The notes: generated by a model from the sequence alone, not told the origin. Positions 1-9,997 are shown, counted from the first letter of the stretch. The stretch: 34,862 nucleotides of DNA from Thermoplasmata archaeon (GCA_030038885.1 JASHQY010000175.1:1-34862); one strand, 5' to 3'. Program-made: numbers and translations.

Positions 1-262
1 GCAGATGGGTCGTGCCGTACCACATCAGCGTCACCCGCTGCGCCGCGGCCGGCCACGCCGCGCCGGTCACCCACGGCGTGTTGTTGCAGCCCACGTAGAT
101 CGGGGAGCCCCCGTTGCTCGCGGTGCCGGGGTTGCCGAGCTCGTACCAGGGCTCCGGGGGTGGGAGCCGGGGGAGGACGAGGTAGACGCCGACCCCGGAG
201 AGGACGACCGCGCCGGCGACCGCCGCCGCGAGCCATCGGCGCCGGGAGAGGGTGCCGGTCAT
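1..262 (-). CDS. Secreted or membrane-anchored hypothetical protein, C-terminus cut off by window edge
   Basis: Hand translation from ATG at 262: MTGTLSRRRWLAAAVAGAVVLSGVGVYLVLPRLPPPEPWYELGNPGTASNGG...; Arg-rich N-terminus followed by a hydrophobic segment, frame open to the window edge. Not in the ORF track. Confidence 0.6.
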   Translation of the reverse strand, partial: MTGTLSRRRWLAAAVAGAVVLSGVGVYLVLPRLPPPEPWYELGNPGTASNGGSPIYVGCNNTPWVTGAAWPAAAQRVTLMWYGTTHL

Positions 263-555
263 CCCGACTCGAGACCCGGCGCTCCCCGCGCAGTTCCCGG
301 TCCGTCGGACGTCGCGGGGAAGAGGAACATCGAGTCGAAGCCGGAATGGGGTCGGGGTAAAGGACGTTCCCCCGCGGCCGGAACCTCGCACCGCGGGCGG
401 CGGGCGGATGCCTTCCGCCGCCGGAGACTCCTCGGCGTGCCCTCCTCGACGCCACCTACGACCGCGGGGCGACGCCCGCCCCCGGGGGGCCGTCGAGCAG
501 GGGGCGAGGCAATGCTCTTGGTGGCGAACACCTCCCGGCCACCGGCGGAGTTGCG

Positions 556-1398
556 GTGTCGGCCGGCGGGGAGGACCGCTTCGATCGTCGGCTGCGCTCG
601 GCCGACCCGGCGTTCGCCGTCGTGGTGGGGAGGATGCCCCTCCAGGACCGATTCCCGCTTCCGAAGGACTGGTTGCGCTGTGAGGTGCTGGAGCGGCACT
701 TGGTGCTTCAATGCGCCCGTGTGGTGCCGAGCACTCGGGTGCTCGAGGTCGGGTCGGGAGCTCACGCCCTTGCGACGATCCCCCTGGCCCACGCCGTGGG
801 GACGAACGGACGGTTGCTGGCCCTCGAGCGAGAGCGGTGGGGCCAGTTCGGCACCCTCGTCCGCGCGAGCGGGCTTGCCGAGAGGGTGCATCCGCTGCGC
901 GGCGACGCCCGCCAGTTGCCACTCCGGACGGATTCGGTCGATCTCGCGGTGTGCGTCCACGGTATCCGATCGCTCGGGAGCGAGGAGCACATGATCGAGG
1001 TGTTCCACGAGATGCTGCGAGCCTCTCCTCGAATCTTCCTTTCGGAGTCGCTACCGATCGCCCGCAGCGACGCCCAGCGCGCGCACCTGGCGATGTACGA
1101 CCTGCGGGAGGAGGTATTTCTGGAGACCCACGGGCGAAGGGACGACCTCCACTACCTTCCGCTCGACCGGCTCGTCGCGCTCGCGGAGCGCGCCGGAGGG
1201 TCCGTGCACGGGTCCGGCTCGCTGGACGTCGATCTCCCCCACGCGCTCGCATACTTTCCGCGTTCGTTGGTCGAAGCGATTCCTCCGGGCGGTCGGCGGG
1301 AGGACCTGCTTCGACGCTGGGCCGAAGCGGAGGCGATGCGGGAACGATACGGGACGGACCACCCTCCGGTGGGTTGGATCGAGGCCACGCGGTCGTAG
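556..1398 (+). CDS. Class I SAM-dependent methyltransferase-like protein
   Basis: Motif I-like VLEVGSGAHALATIPLAHAVG, later LALERERWG and DSVDLAVCVHGIR; the start codon is uncertain (GTG 556, or the later ATG in frame near 634). Confidence 0.7.
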   Translation: MSAGGEDRFDRRLRSADPAFAVVVGRMPLQDRFPLPKDWLRCEVLERHLVLQCARVVPSTRVLEVGSGAHALATIPLAHAVGTNGRLLALERERWGQFGTLVRASGLAERVHPLRGDARQLPLRTDSVDLAVCVHGIRSLGSEEHMIEVFHEMLRASPRIFLSESLPIARSDAQRAHLAMYDLREEVFLETHGRRDDLHYLPLDRLVALAERAGGSVHGSGSLDVDLPHALAYFPRSLVEAIPPGGRREDLLRRWAEAEAMRERYGTDHPPVGWIEATRS

Positions 1399-1467
1399 GA
1401 CGGCTGCCGGACGAAGGGGGGCCGTCCCCGTAGGCCGCCCACGCCGCGCCCTCCACCGGTGAGACAG

Positions 1468-1541
1468 TGGACTGGTCGGGATTTGAACCCGAGGCCTCCG
1501 GTTTGCAAAACCGGCGATCTTCCGGACTGATCTACCAGCCC
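1468..1541 (-). tRNA. tRNA-Ala(TGC)
   Basis: Reverse complement GGGCTGGTAGATCAGTCCGGAAGATCGCCGGTTTTGCAAACCGGAGGCCTCGGGTTCAAATCCCGACCAGTCCA folds as a cloverleaf; anticodon loop TTTGCAA; T-loop GTTCAAATC; G3:U70 wobble in the acceptor stem, the classic alanine identity element. Confidence 0.95.
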
Positions 1542-1662
1542 ATCTGCTCGGGAAGGTGGGCTCGTCCATCTTAGCCTTTGGCACGCGCCGCGCACCGTCG
1601 GGAACGGGGCTCGCACGCTCGCCGTGAGGAAAGGACTTCTACCCCGCCCGGGTCGATGGAGC

Positions 1663-2691
1663 GTGCGGCTGAGCGCCTTCACGGTCGTCGACTCGCCGAC
1701 GGGAGGGGCGGACGGCGTCGCGGACCGCTACGCCGACGTGCTGCGCCTGGCCGAGGCGGCCGAGGAGGGAGGGCTCTCGACCCTGTGGATCGCCGAGCAC
1801 CACTTCCAGCCGGGAGGGCTCTGCCCCTCGCCCCCGGTCCTGCTCGCGGCCTGCGGGCAGCGGACCCGGCGCGTCCGGCTGGGCGTGCTGGTCAGCGTGC
1901 TCCCGTTCCATCGCCCGATCGAGCTGGCCGAGCAGTACGCGATGGTCGACCGGCTGACCCACGGGCGGCTCAACCTGGGCGTCGGCAGCGGCTACATCCC
2001 GATCGAGTTCGAGGGCTTCGGGGTCGACCCGGCGACGAAGCGTGAGCGGTTCGACCGTGCGCTCGAGACGCTGCTCGCGGCCCTCGACGGGCGCGAGGTG
2101 CGGGCGGACGAGCCCGGCGCCCGGCCCGTGCGGCTCAACGTCCTCCCCCTCCAGCGGCCGCACCCTCCGCTCTGGATCGCGGTCCAGCGGCGCGAGGCGA
2201 TCCCGTACGTCGCGCGGCGGGCGTGCTCGCTCGCCCTCATTCCGTACGCGACCCTCGCGAACCTCGCGGAGCTGGCGGACGAGATCCGCGAGTTCCGGGC
2301 GCACCTTCCCCCGGGCGCGTCCGCCGAGGTGGCCGTCGCGCTCCACCTCTACGCGGGACCACGGCCGGACGCCGCCCGCGCGGCGTTCCAGCGATATCTC
2401 GACTCCCGCCTCGCGACCCAGTCCGCGTTCTACCAGGAGAAGGTCCGGCGCGATCCCCGGCACGCGAGCGGCTCGGCGATCGAGCAGAGCGATTTCGCCC
2501 TGTTCGGGGCCCCCGCGGAGGTCGCGCGGCGCCTCGGGGCGTTCGCGGCGATCGGCGTGGACGAGATCCTCGGGATCTTCGACTTCGGGGGCCTCGCCAC
2601 CGAGGAGGTCACCGCGTCCGTGCGGGGGCTCGGGGCCGCGATGGTCGGGGTCGGTCCCGGGTCCGTCTCGATCCCGCGGGTCGACCCGTAG
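1663..2691 (+). CDS. Luciferase-like (LLM class) flavin-dependent oxidoreductase
   Basis: Bacterial-luciferase-like features: LSTLWIAEHHFQPGG, RLGVLVSVLPFHRPIELAEQYAMVDRLTHGRLNLGVGSGY. Start chosen at GTG 1663; the ORF extends to 1624. Confidence 0.85.
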   Translation: MRLSAFTVVDSPTGGADGVADRYADVLRLAEAAEEGGLSTLWIAEHHFQPGGLCPSPPVLLAACGQRTRRVRLGVLVSVLPFHRPIELAEQYAMVDRLTHGRLNLGVGSGYIPIEFEGFGVDPATKRERFDRALETLLAALDGREVRADEPGARPVRLNVLPLQRPHPPLWIAVQRREAIPYVARRACSLALIPYATLANLAELADEIREFRAHLPPGASAEVAVALHLYAGPRPDAARAAFQRYLDSRLATQSAFYQEKVRRDPRHASGSAIEQSDFALFGAPAEVARRLGAFAAIGVDEILGIFDFGGLATEEVTASVRGLGAAMVGVGPGSVSIPRVDP

Positions 2692-2724
2692 CGATCGGTC
2701 GAGGGCGCGCAGCGCGGGCCCGGC

Positions 2725-5271
2725 CTACTGCGACCCCGACGGTGGGGTCGGGAGGGGCGGGGGCGCCTCGGCCGCCGGCGCGGGGCTCTCGGCGGGTGGC
2801 GTGGCGGCGGGCTCCTTCCATTCCGTGGCCGGCGGGTTCGAGGGCGCGGGCGCCGGTGGGGCGATCGTCTCCCCGGACGCGTTGTAGCGCGGCGCCGGCC
2901 CCGGCGGGGTGCGTCCCCGCCGGATCAGCAGGACCAGGAGGAGGCCGACGACGAGGATCACGATCAGGAGGATCAGCCAGCCGACCGTGAGCCCGCTGCC
3001 CGCGCCGAGCTCGAGGCTCAGGATCGACGGGTGCGCGTTGACGGTGAGGCCCGAGATCCCGTAGCACTCCGCGCCGTCGCAGTTCGGTCCGTAGGCGTTG
3101 CTCGCGTAGACGTACATCGTGAGATCGACGAACCCCGACGGAGTGTTCGACGGGAGCGTGATCGACACGGTGCCCGACGAGCTCGTCGTCTGCCAGTACG
3201 GGGCGACCAGCGACGTGCCCAGGTAGAGGTAGACCGAGTACGTTCCCGCGATCGGCGCGCCGCCGAGCGGGCTCAGCGACCAGGAGACGTGGATCGTCTG
3301 GCCGGGCTGGTAGCTGCCGTCCGAGTAGCTCGACGGGGTCGAGATGCCGACCAGGACCTCGAAACCGGTGGCGAGCTCGACCGTGACCGAGTTCGTGGAG
3401 TAGATTCCCACGGTCGGCGACTGGGCCCAGGCGTGGACCACGTAGACGCTCGCCGGGTTGCTCGTCGGCACCGTGAAGGAGATCACGCCGGAGCTGGGCG
3501 CGCTGCCCACCGCGACGACCCCGGAGGCGATCGTCGCTCCGGACGGGTACGCGTACCAGGTCGCGGAGATGTTGTAGTAGACGGTCGTGCCGGGCAGCGC
3601 GCTGGGAGCGATCTGCGTCGGGAACGACAGGGTCTCTCCGCCGGTGTAGTAGAGCGAGCTCGGCGCGTTCAGCAACAGGGTCGGCTGTTCGGCATAGCCG
3701 AGCGCGTAGCCCGCGAACGAGACGGTCGCGTTGGAGGCGACGACCCCCACGTAGAACTCGCCGACGTATCCCGACGGCAGCGTGACCTCGACCGTGCCGC
3801 TCGTGCCGGCGGTCGTGATCGGTCCCGCGCCGGCGAAACCGTTCGCGGTGTCGAGGAGCCACTCGCTCGCGCGGAGCGCTCCCGCGTTGGTCGCGTTGGA
3901 CGAGCCGAGCGTCCAGTTCGCGAAGACCGTCGCGCCCGCGAGGTAGTCGACCGCGTTCAGGACCACGCCGACCGCCCCCGCCGAGGCCGGGGGAAGGACC
4001 TGGAACGAGTAGTTCTCGTAGGCTCCCGGATAGCCGGGCGAGGTCGCGGCCGGATCGATCGCCGAGACGTTGACCGTGTTGCCGAACGGATAGGCGTAGT
4101 ACGCGCTGAACGTCGGGGAGGTCGGAATGAACGAGAAGGCGACCGCTCCGTTGGAGGTCGACGTCAGGACGGTCGGCGGGCTGCCGCCCGGCGTCACGTT
4201 CTGAGCGCCGTTCCAGAACCCGATCGTCACGCGAAGACCGCCGATCGGGTAGGTGGTGTGGCCCGGCACGTGGGCCCCGAGCCAGAGGCAGACGAACACC
4301 GGGGAGCCGCTCGTGAACGAGTCGTAGGCCGGAGCGCCGGGCCCCGTGCATCCGCTCTGGGGGCTCAGCGACTCCGCGAGCAGGAGCGGGGTTCCGACCG
4401 CGTACTCGACCTCGGCGGTTTCGTTCTCCGCGATCCCGCCGTCACTGTAGACGACCGCCCACAGCTCGACGAAGAGTTCGGTGTCCGGGGTCGCATTGTC
4501 CGGGACCTGGAAGGTCCACGACCCCGCCCCCACCGGCGTGAGGCTCTGGAGCCCCGGAGAGAAGAGGTTCTGCTCGGTGACGTTCGTGAACGTACCGGTG
4601 GCCGTCAGGTTCGTGAGGTGGTTGTAGATCGACCCGTTGCCGAAGGCGGTGGCGATCCAGGTCAGGCCGATCGTCTGCCCCGGCAGGGTCACCGAGCCCG
4701 CGTCCGGGCTGCCCGCGAGTGCGAGGGAGAAGGTCTCGACCGTCAGGTTGACGCTCGTGAAGCCGCCGAGCGGGGCCGAGGCGGTGATGTTCCACCCGCC
4801 CCCGATCGCGAGCGTCGCCGGGAACGAGTAGGAAAGGTGGTTCTCGGCCGTCAGGTTCTCGTGGGTGGTCTGGTTGATCTGGACGGTCGCGGAGAATACG
4901 GGGTTGACGAGTCCGTCGCGGGTCGCGTTCGGGTCGTTGATCGTGAGGTTCACGGTCCGGTCGGCCGCGGCATCGGCGACATCGAAGTAGAGCGTGCTGC
5001 CGCCGGGATAGGCGCCGTTGCCGAAGGTGAGGCAGCTCCCGGTACAGAAGAAGGTCGTGGCCGCCCCTTCGCCGTTGTAGGTCTCGAGAGCGATCGACGA
5101 GGCGTCCGGGGACGTCGCCAGGGCACCCGCCGCGGTCGCGAGGCCCGTCGAGGGGACCGCGGCCCCGGGGTCCGAGGGCGACGCGTGCGACGCCGAGACG
5201 GCGCCGTACCCTCCGAGGACGGATGCGATCAGCACGGCGGCCAACGCCCAAACGACGACGATGCGGGCCAT
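2725..5271 (-). CDS. Large secreted surface protein with signal peptide, beta-sandwich-like repeats, single C-terminal TM helix and Pro-rich tail
   Basis: N-terminal MARIVVVWALAAVLIASVLGGYGAVSASHA; many NxS/T sequons; repeated PGQTI..W...Y-VYL...SSGT...LP modules; TM LTVGWLILLIVILVVGLLLVLLIRRGR then PAP-rich tail. Confidence 0.85.
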   Translation of the reverse strand: MARIVVVWALAAVLIASVLGGYGAVSASHASPSDPGAAVPSTGLATAAGALATSPDASSIALETYNGEGAATTFFCTGSCLTFGNGAYPGGSTLYFDVADAAADRTVNLTINDPNATRDGLVNPVFSATVQINQTTHENLTAENHLSYSFPATLAIGGGWNITASAPLGGFTSVNLTVETFSLALAGSPDAGSVTLPGQTIGLTWIATAFGNGSIYNHLTNLTATGTFTNVTEQNLFSPGLQSLTPVGAGSWTFQVPDNATPDTELFVELWAVVYSDGGIAENETAEVEYAVGTPLLLAESLSPQSGCTGPGAPAYDSFTSGSPVFVCLWLGAHVPGHTTYPIGGLRVTIGFWNGAQNVTPGGSPPTVLTSTSNGAVAFSFIPTSPTFSAYYAYPFGNTVNVSAIDPAATSPGYPGAYENYSFQVLPPASAGAVGVVLNAVDYLAGATVFANWTLGSSNATNAGALRASEWLLDTANGFAGAGPITTAGTSGTVEVTLPSGYVGEFYVGVVASNATVSFAGYALGYAEQPTLLLNAPSSLYYTGGETLSFPTQIAPSALPGTTVYYNISATWYAYPSGATIASGVVAVGSAPSSGVISFTVPTSNPASVYVVHAWAQSPTVGIYSTNSVTVELATGFEVLVGISTPSSYSDGSYQPGQTIHVSWSLSPLGGAPIAGTYSVYLYLGTSLVAPYWQTTSSSGTVSITLPSNTPSGFVDLTMYVYASNAYGPNCDGAECYGISGLTVNAHPSILSLELGAGSGLTVGWLILLIVILVVGLLLVLLIRRGRTPPGPAPRYNASGETIAPPAPAPSNPPATEWKEPAATPPAESPAPAAEAPPPLPTPPSGSQ

Positions 5272-5293
5272 CGTATGAAAGCGCGCGACTCTG

Positions 5294-5302
5294 GTATATG
5301 AA
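5294..5302 (-). promoter_or_regulatory. Box A/TATA element for the surface-protein gene
   Basis: Minus strand TTCATATAC about 25 nt upstream of the start at 5271; spacing fits leaderless archaeal transcription. Confidence 0.5.
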
Positions 5303-5347
5303 TCCGCCGAGGGCGGCGAAGCCTCGCCGGGAGGAGTTCCGAACGGA

Positions 5348-5355
5348 CTTTATGC
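5348..5355 (+). promoter_or_regulatory. Box A/TATA-like element for the MBL-fold hydrolase gene
   Basis: CTTTATGC about 27 nt upstream of ATG 5379, leaderless spacing; supports ATG 5379 over the longer ORF start. Confidence 0.4.
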
Positions 5356-5378
5356 CGTCCGGACTACGGGGAATCGCC

Positions 5379-6068
5379 ATGACCGAGATCCTGCCCGGAG
5401 TGCATCTGGTGGACGGCGTCGACCCGAGCCCGGACTTCTCGACCCACGTGTACCTGGTGAAGGACCGGGGGTCGACCTGGACCCTGATCGACACCGGCCT
5501 TCCCGGCGCCCACGCGGCGATCGAGCGCTACCTGGCCGAGCACCGGATCGAGCCGACCTCGATCAAGAAGATCCTATTGACGCACCTGCACCGCGACCAC
5601 GTCGGCTCGCTGAAGCCGATCGCGAACCGGACCCACGCGAAGACCTACGCGCACTGGATCGAGGCCGCCTACATCGCCTGCGACCCGCCGTACGTGGGCC
5701 CGGGGTCGCCTCCGGCCGAGCCGTTCACGGTCGACGAGACGTTCAAGGACGGGGACTCGATCGACGCCGCGGGCGGGCTGATCGCCTACCACACGCCCGG
5801 CCACACTCCAGGGCACACCTCGTACTACCAGCCCGAACGCAAGCTCCTGTTCTCGGGCGACCTCTTCTTCGTGGACGGGGAGAAGGTTTCCCTGACGCCC
5901 GACGAGTTCACCCACCACCCCTCGACGGCGCTGATCTCGGCTCGTCGGATGAACCAGCTCTCGGTCGAGTCCCTGATGAGCTACCACGGCGGGCCGATCC
6001 TGAAGAACGGCGGCACGGCGATGCGCGCGTTCCGCGCGAGCCCCGCGGCCACCGGGGGCCGGCGGTAG
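5379..6068 (+). CDS. MBL-fold metallo-hydrolase
   Basis: LLTHLHRDHVGSL (HxHxDH motif), HTPGHTPGHTSYY, LLFSGDLFF. Confidence 0.92.
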   Translation: MTEILPGVHLVDGVDPSPDFSTHVYLVKDRGSTWTLIDTGLPGAHAAIERYLAEHRIEPTSIKKILLTHLHRDHVGSLKPIANRTHAKTYAHWIEAAYIACDPPYVGPGSPPAEPFTVDETFKDGDSIDAAGGLIAYHTPGHTPGHTSYYQPERKLLFSGDLFFVDGEKVSLTPDEFTHHPSTALISARRMNQLSVESLMSYHGGPILKNGGTAMRAFRASPAATGGRR

Positions 6069-6096
6069 CTCCCGTCGGCCCCGGCGGGGGCGGCGA

Positions 6097-6171
6097 TGGG
6101 ACTGGCCAGATTTGAACTGGCGTCTCGGAGTCCCGAACCCCGAAGGATGGACCAAGCTACCCCACAGTCCC
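6097..6171 (-). tRNA. tRNA-Pro(CGG)
   Basis: Reverse complement GGGACTGTGGGGTAGCTTGGTCCATCCTTCGGGGTTCGGGACTCCGAGACGCCAGTTCAAATCTGGCCAGTCCCA; 7-bp acceptor GGGACTG/CAGTCCC; anticodon loop TTCGGGA. Confidence 0.95.
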
Positions 6172-6304
6172 AGCGCCGCGTCCGGCGACCCCGCGGCGAT
6201 ATTTGAGCGCGCGGTCGCCGACGGACGACGCGCGGTGGGGGACGCGTTCCACGACCCCTCGGGTGCGCTCTTCAACCCCTGCGGCCCTCGAGGAGAGCGA
6301 ACCC

Positions 6305-7642
6305 ATGGCCGAGGTGTCGGCGGCCCCGCCGCTCCCCGTATCCCCGCTCGCCTCGCTCTCGTGGAGCATCCCGGGCCTGCGCGAGGACCCGACGATGTGC
6401 GTCCGGTGCCGCTCGGCCCAGCTGCTCTGCGGCAAGCCGGTCTGCCCGATCCTCGTGAAGTACCACGCGTTCGAACGGACCCTTCCGCTCGTGGGTGGGG
6501 CGGAGCTCTCGGGGTCTTCGCCTCCCGGGGTGTTCGTCGGGCGGTACGGGTACCCCAAGGTCTCGTTCGGCCCGCTCCTGAGCCCCGAGCACGGCTCGAC
6601 CGAGCTCCTCGACAGCCCGGAGGACTGGGTCGGCCGTTCGGTCGCCGAGGTCGTGTCGTTCCGGACCGGGCTCGTCCGCGGCACGGCCCCGATCCGCGTG
6701 ACGGACGCCGAGCGGCCGATCCGCCTGCTCGAGGATCTCCAGCTCCTCGGGATCGCGGCGGAGTCCGCCGAGAGCGAGGCCCGCTTCCGCCGGCCGCCCC
6801 GGGGCCACCTCGCGCTCTCGGACTCGACGCCCCCGTTCGGGCCGTCGGCCCCGATCGAGCGGTTCCGACTCGACGTGCGCCGGGTGGACCCGAACCTCGA
6901 CCGCCTCGCCTCGGACACCGCGGCCAGCGCCCGGATCGCGGTCGGGGAGCTCTACGAGCGGGGGGTCCGGGTGAGCCGCATCCAGCGGGCGTTCAGCGTG
7001 GGGACCCTCGGCCGACGGGGGCATCGCCGCCTCGTTCCGACCCGCTGGAGCATCACGGCGGTCGACGACCTCCTGTCGAAGCAGAACCTCGAGCGGGTCC
7101 GCGGGCTGCCCGAGCTCGCCGAGATCGAGGTCCACCGGCTGACCGCGTTGGACAACCGCTGGCTGATCGTCTTCCTTCCGGGGGCGTACCGGTACGAGTC
7201 GATCGAGGCGTGGTACCCGAACACCCTCTGGAACCCGAACCCCACGAACCTCGTGATCATGGGGGACCACGAGGGCCACGACGGGCGCACGACGTACGCG
7301 TCGATCGGCGGCTGCTACTACGCCGCCCGGCTCGCGACCAGCGAGGCCCTGCTCGCCCGCGGACGCCAGGCCGGGGTCCTCGTGCTCCGGGAGGTCCACC
7401 CGGGGGAGATCCTGCCGCTCGGGGTCTGGAACGTCCGGGAGTACGTGCGTGCCGCGCTCACCCGACCGGCCGAGCGCCTCGCGACCCTCGCGGACCTCGC
7501 GGCCACGATCGGCGCGACGTTCGCGATCCCGGTCGCCCGGTGGCTCGCGGCGAGCGCGGTGCTCCACGAGGCGCGGACGCAGCGCCGCCTCGACGAGTGG
7601 CTCGTACCCGACCCCGCGCGACCCGGCTCGGGGACTAACTGA
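6305..7642 (+). CDS. nreA: NreA-like archaeal DNA repair protein with N-terminal Zn-binding motif
   Basis: MCVRCRSAQLLCGKPVCPIL Cys cluster; GYPKVSFGPLL, NPNPTNLVIMGDHEGHDGRTTYASIGGCYYAARL resemble the archaeal Nre family; ATG at 6305. Confidence 0.8.
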   Translation: MAEVSAAPPLPVSPLASLSWSIPGLREDPTMCVRCRSAQLLCGKPVCPILVKYHAFERTLPLVGGAELSGSSPPGVFVGRYGYPKVSFGPLLSPEHGSTELLDSPEDWVGRSVAEVVSFRTGLVRGTAPIRVTDAERPIRLLEDLQLLGIAAESAESEARFRRPPRGHLALSDSTPPFGPSAPIERFRLDVRRVDPNLDRLASDTAASARIAVGELYERGVRVSRIQRAFSVGTLGRRGHRRLVPTRWSITAVDDLLSKQNLERVRGLPELAEIEVHRLTALDNRWLIVFLPGAYRYESIEAWYPNTLWNPNPTNLVIMGDHEGHDGRTTYASIGGCYYAARLATSEALLARGRQAGVLVLREVHPGEILPLGVWNVREYVRAALTRPAERLATLADLAATIGATFAIPVARWLAASAVLHEARTQRRLDEWLVPDPARPGSGTN

Positions 7643-8567
7643 ACCGCTCGCCGCACTGGCCGCAGAAGGTGTCGGCCGGGCCCCTTGCCGCCCCGCACTT
7701 CGGGCAGGCCGTCGGGGTGCGCGGGGACCCGCACCCGCGGCAGAAGAGGTCGGCGGCGGTGGTCGGATGGCCACAGAGGGGGCAGCGCGACGCGCTCGCC
7801 GCGCTCTCGGCCGCGGCCTGGACGTCGACCCGAGGCATGTCCGGGGCCGCCCCGCGCGTGGCCGGGCTGGTCGCCACGGTCTCGACGTTCCCGCCGAGCC
7901 CCCGGCGTCCCTTGAGCGCGAGGCGCAGCGCGTCCGTGTACCGCCCCGCCTCGAACGCCGTTCGGGCCTCTCGCTGCAGCTCGATCCCGGCGCGGGTCTC
8001 GGGGTCGTCCGCCCGGCGGGCCGTCGCGGCGTCGACCTCCGAGTCGAGGAGCCGGAGCTGGAACTGAGCTTCCGCACGGCCGCGGGGCAGGTTCGGGGGC
8101 GTCGGCGCGGACAGGTCGGACGGGGAGCCCCGGCCGGCGGGAGCCGGCCCCGACGGGGCGGCGGCCGCCGCCGCGAGCGGTCCGGACCGCGACGGGAAGG
8201 GGTCGGCGGACCGGAGCGGGGCCGTTCCCCCGGCCCGCGCCTGCACGAGCGATTCGTGCGCGGATTGGGCGAGCTCGTACGCCCGGTCGAACTGGCGGAG
8301 GTCCATCGCCGACTGGGCCTGGGCGATCAGCTCGCGGGCGCGCGCGACATCCGTCCCCTGGCGCGCCACGATGTCGGCCTCCCGGCGGGCCATCCCGAGC
8401 CGGTTGAACGCCCGGTCCGAATCGAGACGCGGGGAGTGGCGCAGCTCGCTCAGGAGCTGGGCCTTGCGCTGCTTCAGCCGCCGCAGCGCGAGGAGGAGGA
8501 CCGCGACGACCGCGACCCCGAGGACGACCGCGGCGAACACCAGGTAGTAGACCTGTTCGGTTGCCAC
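7635..8567 (-). CDS. Membrane-anchored protein with double C-terminal zinc ribbon
   Basis: N-terminal TM VYYLVFAAVVLGVAVVAVLLLAL; C-terminus CPLCGHPTTAADLFCRGCGSPRTPTACPKCGAARGPADTFCGQCGERFS. Converges on nreA with 8-nt overlap. Confidence 0.85.
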   Translation of the reverse strand: MATEQVYYLVFAAVVLGVAVVAVLLLALRRLKQRKAQLLSELRHSPRLDSDRAFNRLGMARREADIVARQGTDVARARELIAQAQSAMDLRQFDRAYELAQSAHESLVQARAGGTAPLRSADPFPSRSGPLAAAAAAPSGPAPAGRGSPSDLSAPTPPNLPRGRAEAQFQLRLLDSEVDAATARRADDPETRAGIELQREARTAFEAGRYTDALRLALKGRRGLGGNVETVATSPATRGAAPDMPRVDVQAAAESAASASRCPLCGHPTTAADLFCRGCGSPRTPTACPKCGAARGPADTFCGQCGERFS

Positions 8568-8721
8568 ACGTCCTCGTTCCGCGGGCTCCGTCGTCCGTCG
8601 GCGCGCGGGGACGGGACCACGACGTAACTGGAGGTTTCCAGTATTTAGCCCGACGGTCCGCGGCGTCCCGAGAGGCGTCGCCGCCGGGCCGGCCGCGCCG
8701 ACCGCGGACGGTGCCCCGGTC

Positions 8722-9918
8722 TCAGAAGACGCTCAGCTTGCCGGTGAGGAGGCGCCGGGGGATCGTGTCGATCTGCTCCAGCCAGCCGTTCGCGACCCCC
8801 TCCGCCTTCGACTTCACGGCCGAGAGCTTGACGCCGTCCGCCGGAAGGATCTGCAGGCTCGCGACCTGGGGCTGGTCGACCGGCTTCCCGATCTGCGAGA
8901 GGATCTTGACGTGGACCTCCTTCACGTTCCCGCCGGTCTCCTTCACGATGTCGTTCGCGATCAGGGTGCCGAGGAGGTTGTAGATCTTCCCGACGTGGTT
9001 GACCGGGTTCTTGCCCGCGGTCGCCTCGAGGCTCATGGGGCGGCAGGGCGTGATCAGGCCGTTCGCCCGGTTGCCCCGGCCGACCGAGCCGTCGTCCCCG
9101 GACTCCATCGAGCAGCCCGTGACCGTGAGGTAGAAGCGCCCGAGCTCGGGATCGTCGGCGGTGTTCACGTCGACCGCGACCTCGCGGTGGGTCAGCTTCG
9201 CCGCCTGATCGCTGAGCTCCTTCGCGATCTGATCGCAGATCGCGCGGTATTCCTTCGGGTTCGCGATCTCGCGGTCGACGAGCGCCGCGGCGATCGTCAG
9301 CCGGATGCGGTCCCCCTGCCGGCACCCCATCACCTTGACGTCCTCGCCGAGGGCCGGGACCTTCTTCTTCAGCTTGAGGGTCAGGAACCGCTCGCTCTCG
9401 AGCACGAGCCGCTCGAGGTCGGAGAGCGGAGCGAAGCCCACGCCGAACGACGTGTCGTTCGAGAGGACCTCCTTCTGCTCGAAGACCCCGCGCAGGTCGA
9501 CCGATCCCTGTCCGATGCGGCAGTCGAACTCGACCTGGCGGTCGATGTCGAGGTGGGAGCAGATCGACTGGACGTACTTGCGGGCCGCCTCGATCGACGT
9601 GTCGCGGATCGGGAGCTTCTCGCCGTTGACCTCGGAGGTCGCGCGCCCGACGAGCAGCATGTAGATCGGCTTCGTGACCTTGCCGCCGCCGAACGCGGGC
9701 TCGGACTGGCCCCCGACGACCTGGGTCTCGTCGGTGTTGTGGTGGAGGATGTGCCCGAACTCGTCGAGGTAGAGCCGGCTGAGCGCCCGGCTGACCGCCT
9801 CGGACACCCCGTCGGCGATCGAATCGGGATGACCGAGCCCCTTGCGCTCGACCATCTCGACGTCCTGGTCTTCGATATGGACGGTCCGCAGCGGCTCGAC
9901 CTGGAAGTTCCGGGGCAT
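8722..9918 (-). CDS. mat: Archaeal-type S-adenosylmethionine synthetase
   Basis: [92 protein letters not shown] characteristic of archaeal MAT. Confidence 0.97.
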   Translation of the reverse strand: MPRNFQVEPLRTVHIEDQDVEMVERKGLGHPDSIADGVSEAVSRALSRLYLDEFGHILHHNTDETQVVGGQSEPAFGGGKVTKPIYMLLVGRATSEVNGEKLPIRDTSIEAARKYVQSICSHLDIDRQVEFDCRIGQGSVDLRGVFEQKEVLSNDTSFGVGFAPLSDLERLVLESERFLTLKLKKKVPALGEDVKVMGCRQGDRIRLTIAAALVDREIANPKEYRAICDQIAKELSDQAAKLTHREVAVDVNTADDPELGRFYLTVTGCSMESGDDGSVGRGNRANGLITPCRPMSLEATAGKNPVNHVGKIYNLLGTLIANDIVKETGGNVKEVHVKILSQIGKPVDQPQVASLQILPADGVKLSAVKSKAEGVANGWLEQIDTIPRRLLTGKLSVF

Positions 9919-9997
9919 CGAGGTCCCTCGGTCGGCGGAGCCGGGGGTGGGTTTAACGGTTGCGCGACGAACGCGTCGCGGGCGGTCGGACCCCCCC

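Noticed and set aside
404-424. GGCGGA-tgcct-TCCGCC hairpin in the 5' intergenic region
   Set aside because: Short stem in extremely GC-rich sequence with no supporting context.
3031-5301. 756-aa + strand ORF
   Set aside because: Antisense to the surface-protein gene, which has signal peptide, TM and promoter support.
6112-7638. 508-aa + strand ORF and 601-aa minus-strand ORF over nreA
   Set aside because: Alternative frames of nreA with Arg/Pro/Gly-rich composition; the 479-aa frame carries recognisable Nre motifs.
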